In this document: positions 45,591 to 64,000 of the stretch, one piece after another
How the letters are laid out: every line of letters starts with the position of its first letter
Position numbering within the stretch: position 1 is the first letter of the stretch
Assembly (NCBI RefSeq): GCF_029633865.1
Contig: NC_079222.1
Coordinates: 30,202,811-30,266,810 of the forward strand
Direction of reading: 5' to 3'
DNA from: Lampris incognitus
Taxonomy: Eukaryota > Chordata > Actinopteri > Lampriformes > Lampridae
DNA: 64,000 nucleotides
Notes under the pieces: model-generated
What the model saw: the letters and a program-made list of their open reading frames with translations, nothing else
Told to the model about the DNA's origin: nothing
The model's database searches: none
Position numbers and translations under genes: made by a program

Positions 45591-45741
45591 CACAAGCCAA
45601 ACTACATTAAGAACAACCACAACCACAACACAATCAGACAATAAACACGGCAGGGAAAAAAATAAGGAAAACTAATAAAAAGTCACAGCCTCTCAGCCGA
45701 ACTCACCACACTCTCAACCACCAAACTCCCAGCATGCACTC

Positions 45742-45745
<4 letters not shown>

Positions 45746-45829
<84 letters not shown>
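45746..45829 (+). repeat. (GA)n microsatellite
   Basis: About 84 bp of GA followed by a G run. Confidence 0.95.
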
Positions 45830-45832
<3 letters not shown>

Positions 45833-45839
45833 GGGGGGG

Positions 45840-46200
45840 TCTGACTGACGAGCTAATTTAAACCCCGATAAACGATGATAAACGATGTCAAGTGAGCGCG
45901 TGGTTAGAGTAGGCGCGCCTGTAGCTTCCGGTTTCCGCGCGCAGCAAATGCCAAACTGAATCGCCTGTCAGATAGAGGGGCAGACGGACAGACAGACATC
46001 TGCCCCGACATCGAGTGCAAAGCAGATACTGGCAAACGAGTCGTTATTTGGTTTTCAAGTACAGTGACCTATTTTCTTCTGTAGCGTGTGTTTTATTCTA
46101 CCCAACGGTGCGCGCGCCAAGTTTGACGTGCCGATCAGTTTGAGGGGGGTCGATGCAACCGAAGCCTCTGCACTTCCTCCCGTGGACCGTAAGGTAGAGA
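45840..46200 (+). promoter_or_regulatory. Possible promoter/5' leader region
   Basis: CpG-richer than its surroundings (GGCGCGCC, GCGCGCGCC, TTCCGCGCGC) and ending in a plausible donor near 46188 (CCGTAAGGTAG). Its position upstream of the adenosine receptor gene makes it a candidate for an untranslated first exon. There is no direct proof. Confidence 0.25.
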
Positions 46201-48051
46201 TCATGTCCTCGGTGTTTTTTTACATGTTAAAATGATATCCAGCAAGTTGTAATCTTAATGCACTAATTGATGCTCTTGATTTTGCTATCCAGCTGTGTTG
46301 GTCACGCGCTACCGTGCTCTGTTTTACAGAACACAATAACATCACAATTGTGTGTATCCACTTTACATGTGGCATTTAGATCTGATTGTGGTCAAACGTA
46401 GTCGCCTCACTTATCGTGGTCCAACAGTATTTGTATTTATTCATTTTCAAATATGTGGGTGCGATTTAAATATTTAATCTTTGCTAAAAGTTTATTTTGT
46501 AAGACAGATTCAATATTCAAAACAAATATTTAAACATCTTCTTTCAAAGGGTTAGATTTGTAAATTAAATCTTTCCAAAGAAAGGATTTGTTTATACTAC
46601 CAGATTTCTAGATCTGCGAGAGAGAGAGAGAAGGGAAAAAAAGCTTGTGAAAAAGTTCCTATTCAAGTTCACAAACGGCACCCCTTAGTACCGAATTGAA
46701 TTGCGTTTAATTGGGACGAGAAGAAGGGGGGGTGAGACCACATATAATCATTAACACAACGACGCCACCGGTAGACGTGCCAGCGCGCCACACGAAGGTG
46801 TAGGCTAACTGGGCACATGTCATTCCTGTGGCTCATCACGTGAATTCGTTTCTGCCATTTTAGACTTATATTTTATATGCATTAAATCACCAGGGGGGAA
46901 ATGTATGCATGGCTATCACCTATACCTTTAAGCAAGAAATCAGTGATCTATTTTGTTGAGTAGTTTGTAGATTCCAATGGATATATGAAGGAGGCTCGGG
47001 ACCATTACGTTGTAAAATTTGGTAAAATTTGATGGAGTTAAGAGCTAAAGCTTTCCATCATCCCTAGCTCGGCATTACACCAAACACGAGTTACCCAGGC
47101 TTAGTTGGCTTTAACGCATTAGTTTGAAGACAGCTGATGTCTATATTAATATCTATATCTGCCTCTCGGAGCCCGGAATATGATAGCTATCCATCATTAT
47201 TATTTTATTAGCCAGATACACGTCTGTAGCCAACCAAAACATACGTGGGCGTTTGTTTCTACGTTGTGGTGCCAAGTTGTAGTTTGATTGACAGCACTGC
47301 GATAGGTCCAAAGGATGCGTATTTGCTTATCATTTCCTCCATGACTTTTGCATGCTCATGCACAAAAAACACACAGGCAAACGCAATCATATTAATTTTT
47401 TTTGTTCTTATGTGATGTCAATGAATTACACTCGTGAGAGATAATGAAGGCTGTTATAGTAGACATGGTGGGGATAATAGGTTCCCTCGCCACCATTATC
47501 AAAACACATGACTGGTTCGCTCGGAAAGCACCGTGCTTCATGCAGGGCTCTTAAGTTTTATTCGGGTACGTAAAGCAAGCAGAAAAAGGCACAGTAACGG
47601 CTTTGGCTGTATAACTGTTTGTGTAGTTACAGAGTGGAAGTTGCAATTGCATTTGCAAATTCTCAAAAAGGACTAATGTGAGTATGTAAATCAAGTTGTA
47701 CACCACATTCAAATCCAGGTCCTCTTGATTGTAAATCATCACATGCTAGAGCCAAAACATGAATGAATGTATTACCGCGAAGGGCATTGGCATAAGGGCA
47801 TGTTATATATTAGGATCTCGTTGATCATTGGCCATCTGGGGCTCTTGCCAGCACTCCTATAGGGTTAGGTAAGATCAGGAAAGGTGGCTAGTTCAACTAA
47901 CAAAATAAGCATCCTTTATCTGTGCAGCAAAGTAGCTACATATAAAGCATGTCTCTGAAGTGTCGGGGGAAAGCATTTCTGGGCGCAATGGCGGGTGCGG
48001 TAAAAAGGTGAAAACTTCCTATTCAAAGCATTTGCCATCAAAGAAATGTCT
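46201..48051. other. Unique-looking intergenic or intronic sequence
   Basis: Contains few repeats compared with the rest of the window. No exon recognised. Could hold regulatory sequence of the receptor gene. Confidence 0.3.
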
Positions 48052-48968
48052 TTGCGTCCGGGTAGCATAGCGGTCTATTCCGTTGCCTACCAACATTGGG
48101 ATCGCCAGTTCGAATCCCCGTGTTACCTCCGGCTTGGTCGGGTGTCCCTACAGACACAATTGACCTTTCGCAAAGTCCCGCCCCCCTTAGTTACTGTTGC
48201 TATGCCGGTCAAGCATTTCAGAACTATCCAGGAAGTAGCCGGAAAACACCAAAACATGAAGGAAGAAATCAGCACATTGTGTGGGTAAAAGTAACAGTAA
48301 TAACACGTTAGCTGTATTAGCTATCAATAATAGCTAGTAGCAAGCTTAGCTTGGAGCAGACAAGTATTTTTGTTGATTTTGGATGGATTAAGCTGGCTAT
48401 GGGGTCTGCTATACTGCCAAATCTATTGCCGACATTGCGCTTCTTGCGTTCTGGGTTTCGGGAAGGGAAAGAAAATTACACCCCCTCAAAACTTTTCACA
48501 TATCTAGTATCCGATTTGCAGATCCCATAGGCACACCGTTTCAGCATTTAGCTGTGTGTTTGAAAGCTTGACGGACCGTTGCTAAGGTGGGATTGGACAA
48601 GCACCGTTCTGGGGCGGTACTTTGCGAAAGGTCAATTGGTCGTGTCTGCGGGTGCGGAATCGGGTGTGGGTATGTGTCCTGGTCGCTCCACTATAGCGCC
48701 TCCTCTGGTCGGTCGGGGCACCTGTTCAGGGGGGAGGGGGAAGTGAGGGGAATGGCGTGATCCTCCCACGCGCTACGTCCTCCTGGCTAAACTCCTCACT
48801 GCCAGGTGAAAAGAAACGGCTGGCGACTCCACATGTCTCGGAGGAGGTATGTGGTAGTCTGCAGCCCTCCCTGGTTTGGCAGAGGGGGTGGAGCAGCGAC
48901 CGGGACGGCTTGGAAGAGTGGAGTCATTGGCCGGATACAATTGGGGAGAAAAAAAGGGGGGGTTAAAA
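48052..48968 (+). repeat. SINE family A, copy 3, interrupted
   Basis: Head at 48052-48162, then a 470-bp insert, then the body at 48633-48968 with the usual poly-A/G tail. Confidence 0.8.
48163..48632. mobile_element. MITE in a SINE, 6-bp duplication
   Basis: The ends ACCTTTCGCAAAGTCCCGCC and the mirrored ACCTTTCGCAAAGTACCGCC are flanked by CAATTG on both sides (48157-48162 and 48633-48638). No coding capacity. Superfamily not recognised. Confidence 0.75.
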
Positions 48969-50079
48969 AAATCTCATTAAGTACTAATTTTGCGAACAAC
49001 TGATTTAAAATAATGTGTTACCTCCCTACTATGCAGAATTTGTTGGTTTTACCATAGAAGAGGCTTGGTTTTTAGTGTGGTCTACATCCTTTCAGAATTA
49101 CAAGGCTACTAACTCTTCATAGCTCATGTGAATTATAACAATCTGGCTGGCCTCAGGTATGACTGAAATTGTTTTATGTTAATGTCGCAAGGTTGTCCTA
49201 AGTGTTTAAATCCCCAGGCCACACCAACACAGATCCAAGGGGGAAAAGCTGAGGCCAAATGAAAAATAATATATTACCAGAATAATAGTACAAGAAGGAA
49301 TATTGATAAAACTAAAATAAAAATAGCCACTGGTCAGTAATAAAAACAACAGAGCAATCGGATGAAATAGGCGGTAAAAACAATAAGATAAAACAATGGT
49401 CCAATATCTTCCCTAGAACCCAGTCCAATTTCCAATATAATTTCAGTATGCGTTTAGTACTCAGTCCAATCCAGGGTCCATCCTGTAGCATGGTGTGGGT
49501 GTGGTCCCATTTGCAGTCCAGTAGCCCGGCCTGTGGCTGTAATGGAAAAATACAAGCTTATACAGGTTCTGCTGTAACCTTGGTACTGAGACAAACAGAG
49601 CCACTCGTTTCTGGTTAGACGTCACGTACTACTCACATGTTTTGCATACGACTTATGTTTGCCCACAACTGACGCTTCTGCTGCTGTCGGCGTGTCCTTG
49701 GTGCTAAGACAGCAGCGGAAGGTAGGTAAAACATACGTCGTATGCAAAACGTGAGCAGTACCTGACAGAGAGTATTTTCTCAGGACATCTCCAGGTCTGG
49801 ATAAAGTTGTGCCACAGAGCCTTGGCTGTGATCACTGCTGTCTGACACTGGGTTGGCACTCCCCAACTGTAGTGAGAAAACAAACAAGTCATCCCCAGTA
49901 TATGTTGTTAATAATCCCCAGGCTTTCCCAATGACAAGTAGTCCATAGCAATGGTTTCTAGGGGGTATGAACTTTTAATCGGGAGGAGTGGGCCTCTTAC
50001 CTATAGTCGGTCATTCCTCTGAGGACAACTGAATGACTAATCTCTATAACATTCTGTCCCAGCCTCAGCCAGAAGAACC
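48969..50079. other. Region left of gypsy 2
   Basis: Probably in part terminal sequence of the minus-strand gypsy element, but no LTR could be delimited. Contains the inverted repeat at 49627-49761. Confidence 0.3.
49627..49761. repeat. 135-bp imperfect hairpin
   Basis: GTACTACTCACATGTTTTGC (49627 on) pairs with GCAAAACGTGAGCAGTAC (ending 49761). An inner pair CTGCTGCTGTC/GACAGCAGCGG extends the stem. Confidence 0.7.
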
Positions 50080-51331
50080 CTCATCATCATTAACCCTCAT
50101 AAAGTGTTCCTGATTCCTTATCTCAAGGCTGCTTCACTGTGTGAAACACTCATGTGCCCTATGTCTTGGTGGTACTGTTTCCAAACTGTGCAAGTCCATG
50201 CTGATGGAAGCACAGTCTGCCATAGGAGGTATCCAGTATGACATTCTCTCACTTGCCTCTGCAAGACTCCCACCTCCAGCTGCATGTGACCCCAATCCCT
50301 CAAGAGTCATTTGGATACTAGTGGTGCTGCTTCCTTCTCTTCAGCTGTTGTTGGCTTACCCCTCTGAAGCCACTCACTCACCTCTCACAAAGCAGGATCT
50401 TATTGCTGTCTGTCAACCCATTTGCTTGGCGAAGCTTGTGTCACTGAGGGACCCTCAACAGCAACTTGGTGGGCCTCTACCCCCCCCCCCCTTTTGTGGG
50501 AACCTGGACAACACATCTGCATTTTTGTGAGCAACACCAGGTCTATATTTGATCTCAAAATCGAAGTTGGCCGACTATGTGGCCCATCTTTGTTACGCAG
50601 CACCAAGGGTGGCTGTATTGAGGTGAACCAGAAGGGTTGTTGTCGGTGTAGGCAGTGAACTTGGCTCCCTAGAAGTAATCGTTGAACTTCTCAGTAACTG
50701 CCCATTTTAGAGCGAGCAGCTGAAGTTTGAAAGAGCTGTAGTTTTTTTCATTATTTTCTGTTGGCAACAGGCAGTGGCGGATCTGATCCTGGGGTGGCAA
50801 AGGGGTGGCAAGACTGTGTCCCAGAGGTGGCAGCTGCCACCCCGTAGATCCGCGCCTGTGAGAGGGAGGGGGATTCTAAATCGGCGACTTCTGTTTGAGA
50901 TGAGCTTGGTGCGGGTCTCATTGACCTTCGCCATGCATGTACATAAAATATACACTACCGTTCAAAAGTTTGGGATCACCCAAACAATTTTGTGTTTTCC
51001 ATGAAAAGTCACACTTATTCACCACCATATGTTGTGAAATGAATAGAAAATAGAGTCAAGACATTGACAAGGTTAGAAATAATGATTTGTATTTGAAATA
51101 AGATTTTTTTTACATCAAACTTTGCTTTCGTCAAAGAATCCTCCATTTGCAGCAATTACAGCATTGCAGACCTTTGGCATTCTAGCTGTTAATTTGTTGA
51201 GGTAATCTGGAGAAATTGCACCCCACGCTTCCAGAAGCAGCTCCCACAAGTTGGATTGGTTGGATGGGCACTTCTTTGAGCAGATTGAGTTTCTGGAGCA
51301 TCACATTTGTGGGGTCAATTAAACGCTCAAA

Positions 51332-51526
51332 ATGGCCAGAAAAAGAGAACTTTCATCTGAAACTCGACAGTCTATTCTTGTTCTTAGAAATGAAGGCTAT
51401 TCCATGCGAGAAATTGCTAAGAAATTGAAGATTTCCTACACTGGTGTGTACTACTCCCTTCAGAGGACAGCACAAACAGGCTCTAACAGGTACTATTTAA
51501 TGAAGATGCCAGTTGGGGACCTGTGA
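51332..51526 (+). pseudogene. Transposase DNA-binding fragment (plus strand), 64 aa
   Basis: Second copy of the truncated frame at 28908. One of its few differences gives SMREIAKK where copy 1 has SIREIAKK. Confidence 0.6.
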
Positions 51527-51770
51527 GGCGTCTGTTTCTCAAACTAGAGACTCTAATGTACTTATCTTCTTGCTCAGTTGTGCAACGCGGCCTCCCACTT
51601 CTTTTTCTACTCTGGTTAGAGCCTGTTTGTGCTGTCCTCTGAAGGGAGTAGTACACACCGGTGTAGGAAATCTTCAATTTCTTAGCAATTTCTCGCATGG
51701 AATAGCCTTCATTTCTAAGAACAAGAATAGACTGTCGAGTTTCAGATGAAAGTTCTCTTTTTCTGGCCAT
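51483..51770 (-). pseudogene. Transposase DNA-binding fragment (minus strand), 95 aa
   Basis: Second copy of the minus-strand frame at 29059. The protein looks unchanged between the two copies. Confidence 0.6.
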
Positions 51771-53934
51771 TTTTAGCGTTTAATTGACCCCACAAATGTG
51801 ATGCTCCAGAAACTCAATCTGCTCAAAGAAGTGCCCATCCAACCAATCCAACTTGTGGGAGCTGCTTCTGGAAGCGTGGGGTGCAATTTCTCCAGATTAC
51901 CTCAACAAATTAACAGCTAGAATGCCAAAGGTCTGCAATGCTGTAATTGCTGCAAATGGAGGATTCTTTGACGAAAGCAAAGTTTGATGTAAAAAAAATC
52001 TTATTTCAAATACAAATCATTATTTCTAACCTTGTCAATGTCTTGACTCTATTTTCTATTCATTTCACAACATATGGTGGTGAATAAGTGTGACTTTTCA
52101 TGGAAAACACAAAATTGTTTGGGTGATCCCAAACTTTTGAACGGTAGTGTACTTTAAAAACATATTATCTGATTTATAAATGGGGTGGCAACAGGGGTGG
52201 CAAGGCTGTGTCCCAGAGGTTGCAGCTGCCACCCCTTGCCACCCTGTAGATCCGCGCCTGGCAGCAGGCTCCTGCTGGCATAGGCAATAACCTGTTCTCT
52301 CCCATCTTGCATCTGTGACAGGACTGCTCCTAAGCCATCTAAACTTGCATCCTTGTAGAAGTGGAAAAGTCAGCATAAGCAAGGATGGGGACACTGACAA
52401 GGGCTCATTTCAGCTTGTTGAAAGCAGCCTTACAGTCCACAGTCCACAGTCGATCCTCCTAAGTGGCTGTGCCCGCTAGTAGCACATTCAGGGGGGGCTG
52501 CTACAGGGACAACCCAGGGATGAAATGCCTATAGTAGCCAGCAAACTCCAAGAAAGACCTGACTTCCGGGATTGTTGCAGTGAGTTTCCAAAGTTGCATG
52601 GCTGTGGTCTTCTTTGGCTCGGTGGCTACTCCTTCTTTGCTGACTACATGACCGAGGTACTTCACCCCAGACCGAAAGCGCCTACACATTCGTGGGGCTG
52701 CAATTTGAGGCCATGCTTCCACAGCCTCTCAAACACACGTTCCAGGTGTTGGAGGTGACTTTGGAAGTCAGCCAAGAAAATGATAACATCATCAAGATAG
52801 ATAAGCGGCGCATCATTCACCAGACTTCCCAGGTACTACTGCGCTAATTTCTGGAAGGTTGCCAGAGCATTGCATAAGCCAAAAGGCATTCACTGGATCT
52901 TGTATAATCCTAATGGTGTGGTGAAGGCGATCTTTTGACAGTCCTTGGGGTCAACCTCCACCTGCCAGTATCCGCTGGCCAGATGTGAAGTAAAGAAACC
53001 ACCTGGATTCTTTAAGGGACTCTTCAGTCTTAGGGAGTGGGGAATCATCTTTAAGAGTCAAGGTGTTCAGCTTTCGGGAAATCGACACAAAACCTCCAGA
53101 TGTGGTCCTTCTTTTTTTGTTTTTCCAGGACAATGAGAACTACCCATAGGCTTTAATGCTCACTAAAGACTCCACTAGCAAGTATACTTTGAAGTAGCTT
53201 TCTCAGGTCTGGGATAAAGGAAGGTCAATAGGCCGATACCTCTCTCGACTCGGTCGGGTGGTGTCTGTGGGGATCTGGTGTTGCACAGTATCAGTACACC
53301 AGTAGCCTTCTTCATGGGTACAAAATACCTTGCCCCATCTGTGCTATTGCTCATTCAAGGTCATCCCTTCACCTCTCAGAGTGAACACTGGGTGCTCCCC
53401 CTCGGGTGACTGCTGTACATTGTGGACATCCCCTTCCACTGTCCCCATTTGGACAGTGCGAAGTACAAGTTCCTTCTCTCCATGGACATCACTGGGGAGA
53501 ACCTGGTAGCATGATGCAAGAGGATGGCACTGCGGCACAACAATGGGGAATGGGTAAACATTCTTGATGCAGATAGGAACCTTTCCACTTTGGATAACAG
53601 CTATTGTCCTGGCCACATGTCACTGCTCCTCATTACTTATTCCCTCTACCAGAACACAGGAGTGGGTGGTTTTGAAAGTTTCAAGTACCTGAGCCCAGAG
53701 GATCATCTCATGAGATGCCGGTGCCTCAACAGGGTCTTGTCTGGTCAGCCTGGCCACACCCACCTTCTATCAGGGGGGATTCTTCTTCTATTCACCTGCA
53801 GGTGGTGAAAGCCTTCCCCCAAGCCCACTTTGCCTCAGGCAAAATGGTGGAGGTGAATGCAGTCATGCAGGTGGTTTCCATGAAGTATTGGTTGATCACA
53901 TTCATGCCATATCAAGCACAGTGTAATTTGAAAT

Positions 53935-54112
53935 GTTTGGGGGTTTTTTTACCTTTATTAGACAGCAACAGTGAAAAAGCAGATAGGAAATGACAGAACG
54001 AGAGAGAGAGAGAGAGAGGTATGACACGCAACAAGGGTCGCCGGCGGGAATCGAACCAGCAACATTTGCAACTATGTGGCATGCACTGTAACCATTCGGC
54101 TATGGAGCCACC
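53935..54112 (-). repeat. tRNA-derived SINE fragment, family D
   Basis: The minus strand starts with a tRNA-like head (ATAGCCGAATGGTTACAG; B box GGTTCGATTCC), followed by a CT run and an A/T-rich tail. Confidence 0.65.
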
Positions 54113-54879
54113 CCTGAAATTTGTTTTTAGCTTGGTTGGACAAGCTGAAATGTATTACCAAGATGTGTAAAACCATAGGGGCAACCAAAAGAAGTGTCAC
54201 TTAAAGGAGGCTAGGGACTAAGCATCCTAATGGTGCTAACCCATCTTTGACTGAAAAAATAACCCGCAGCTACTTCATGGCAGACTTTAATGAAGAAATC
54301 AATTAATGTGCCGTGTCTGATGAGGTAACACTTCAGGAAAATGGGATGACCAGCTTTACAGATGCATCAGCATTAAACTAATGAAGGAAAATGCTTGGGG
54401 TGTGATGAGGAAAAGCAGTATGCTGAAACTAGCTGGTAGTTGGGTTGTTGAACATTGTTGTTAAATGAAAATTGGTCAGGGTAAGCCAACGATTTGTTTT
54501 CTCAATCTGTCTCTTTCTCTCGGACATGTTTATCCAGATCATTTCATTTTATTTTGGGTTGTTAATGTCCAAGAAAATAACAACGCAAAACAAAACAAAA
54601 ACAATAGAAATATATAGTTTATCAATAAAATAGAAAACATCAGTAAGTACAATTTACATAACAAAATAGACTTGATCATGTTTAATGTTATTATAATCTG
54701 ATGTTTGAATATGGCAATTTAAAAAAAAAATTATATCAGACTTAAAAAAAAATTACACCTGAATAAAGAGACTTAAAACTTTGAACATAGACCTTGCATT
54801 TGATCAACTGATTTATTAAAAACAGTTAAAGAAAGTGGCTTGGCAACCCACTATTGAGGATGCAAATTTTAGGGGGTGT
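54113..54879. other. Unassigned intergenic sequence
   Basis: AT-rich. No recognisable feature. Confidence 0.35.
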
Positions 54880-55310
54880 CTGGTTCGCGTGGCGGTGTAC
54901 GCCGTTGTCTTCCAACACGGGGATCCTCGGTTCGAATCCCCGTGTTACCTCCGGCTTGGTTGGGCGTCCGCACAGACACAACCGGCCGTGTCTGCGGGTG
55001 GGAAGCCGGATGTGGGTATGTGTCCTGGTCGTTGCACTAGCGCCTCATCTGGTCGGTCGGGGCGCCTGTTCGGGAGGGGAGGGGGAACTGGGGGGAATAG
55101 CATGATCCTCCCATGTGCTACGTCCCCCTGGCGAAACTCCTTACTGTCAGGTGAAAGGAAGCGACGGGCGACTCCATGTGTATCGGTGGAGGCATGTGGT
55201 GGTCTGCAGCCCTCCCCGGATCGGCAGAGGGGGTGGAGCAGCGACCGGGACGGCTCGGAAGAGTGGGTTAATTTGCCGGATACAATTAGGGAGAAAAAAA
55301 ACGGGGGGGG
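54880..55310 (+). repeat. SINE family A, copy 4 (full length)
   Basis: Head with GTTCGCGTGGCGGT (A-box-like) and GGTTCGAATCC (B box), complete body and A/G tail. The best copy for defining the family. Confidence 0.8.
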
Positions 55311-56000
55311 GGGTGAAGAAAAATCACAAGCGTTTGAATTTTGAAGATGGAGTTACGTCGATTTCCTTGAGGTATCGGTTGATTATTTGTGGCTGATTCT
55401 AGTATTTTGATGTAATTGGAATAAGAAATGTAATGAACTCTAAAGACATATTGTTAATATTTAACCAGAATGATTAAACACACACTGGTATTTTATTTTA
55501 ACTTACTCTTCATTATCGAAGTCTAATGTAAAAAAAAAATTCTAAATTATTTTTTGTGCAAATACTAATGGCCAGCATAGGCCCGTGTTATCTTCTTCCC
55601 ATGCATAGTTTATTAGCTGACATGCCCTGGAAACCTGTTTCTCCAATTAAGCTGGATAAACAAGTGTGTTCCAATCAAAACACCATGGCACTATTTACAA
55701 TTTGAGTTCAGTGGATGAAAGAGGGGACAATGGCAGGAATGATTAGTGAGGAGGGGTTTTGGGAAACTTAACTGAAATAAAAGCTGTATTGTTGAACCGT
55801 CTGCTTTGGCCCTGTATGGGAAACAAACTGCCCTCCTGACATCAAGAGATGGATTGCCTCTCTGACCTGTATTTGTGTGTGTATGTGTGTGTGTGTGTGT
55901 GTGCATGAGTTGGATGTGTGTCAGTGTGTAAGTGTGGTTTTGTGTGTACGTGACTTGCTTGTTCAAGCTATACCAATGCGATTGTGCTCTGTCTCTGCAG
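55311..56000. other. Upstream intron of the receptor gene
   Basis: AT-rich, with a TG run at about 55876-55902, ending in the acceptor CTCTGTCTCTGCAG at 56000. Confidence 0.4.

Positions 56001-64000
<8,000 letters not shown>

Larger units (their letters stand above)
50953..52149. mobile_element. Fold-back derivative of Tc1-like element B, copy 2
   Basis: Same 1197-bp length and structure as the copy at 28529-29725, differing at only a handful of positions by eye, with TA at both edges. Equal internal junctions show that it moved as a unit and did not form twice. Confidence 0.92.
50772..52260. mobile_element. hAT-like non-autonomous element in gypsy 2
   Basis: The ends CAGTGGCGGATCT and AGATCCGCGCCTG have flanking 8-mers GCAACAGG/GCAGCAGG (7 of 8). 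It splits the gypsy RNase H frame, which resumes cleanly on the other side. A fold-back element is inserted in it at 50953. Confidence 0.7.
50080..53900 (-). pseudogene. Decayed Ty3/gypsy retrotransposon 2
   Basis: Read on the minus strand from 53900 down: a spacer region (IAVIQSGKVPICIKNVYPFP), a reverse transcriptase with a YLDD box near 52800, VKYLGHVVSKEGVATEP and VRSFLEFAGYYRHFIPG. RNase H is split by a hAT-like insert (LLALKWAVTEKF on the far side), and an integrase zinc-binding remnant (YHQDIGHMS) lies near 50150. Many stops. Different family from gypsy 1. Confidence 0.75.

Noticed and set aside
54900..54960. tRNA gene
   Set aside because: The A- and B-box-like motifs belong to the head of a dispersed SINE family with six copies; no full cloverleaf was established.

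Overview
This is vertebrate, almost certainly teleost fish, nuclear DNA. It has GT-AG introns, phase-consistent exons of vertebrate genes, abundant (TG)n/(CA)n microsatellites, tRNA-derived SINEs, L2/RTE-like LINEs, Penelope-like elements and many Tc1/mariner and hAT transposons. Nothing prokaryotic is present. Family names rest on recognising the translated sequence; no search was run.

Layout. (1) 1985-17278, + strand: the last twelve coding exons of an ADAP/FYB1-type gene (FYN-binding adaptor). They cover two helical-extended SH3 modules and a run of short exons carrying Tyr-Asp-Asp motifs. All twelve join without a phase conflict (1000 coding nt) and end at a stop. Its introns hold a Tigger element, SINEs, Penelope relics, two LINE types and a hAT derivative. 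(2) 19662-32832, + strand: a broken multi-exon gene of a family I cannot name with certainty. It is split by a roughly 9.9 kb train of Tc1/mariner elements (19804-29736) and has at least two frameshifts. The train is nested: a DD34E element contains a DD38E element, which contains a hAT. DD36E and DD37E elements follow, then a 1.2 kb fold-back derivative of the DD38E element. (3) 33584-34845: an unrelated 1.26 kb fold-back element. (4) 35808-44850, + strand: a decayed Ty3/gypsy element used as a landing site by an LTR-like insert, an ISL2EU-type transposon and a Harbinger-like non-autonomous element carrying an L2 LINE. (5) 50080-53900, - strand: a second decayed gypsy element, interrupted by a hAT-like element that carries the second, nearly identical fold-back copy. 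(6) 56001-64000, + strand: the 5' part of an A2-type adenosine receptor gene (closest by eye to A2A), four coding exons, running off the right edge.

Only the FYB1-type gene and the adenosine receptor look like functioning host genes. They act in separate processes (immune-cell adaptor signalling and a Gs-coupled receptor), and nothing here suggests they work together. The most notable material is mobile: two almost identical hairpin derivatives of a Tc1-like transposon with the same 3' end at both termini and a transposase DNA-binding domain fragment readable from each strand; Penelope-type sequences with hammerhead-ribozyme-like cores in two diverged versions that keep stem II by compensating changes; and a record of insertion into insertion with readable target-site duplications.
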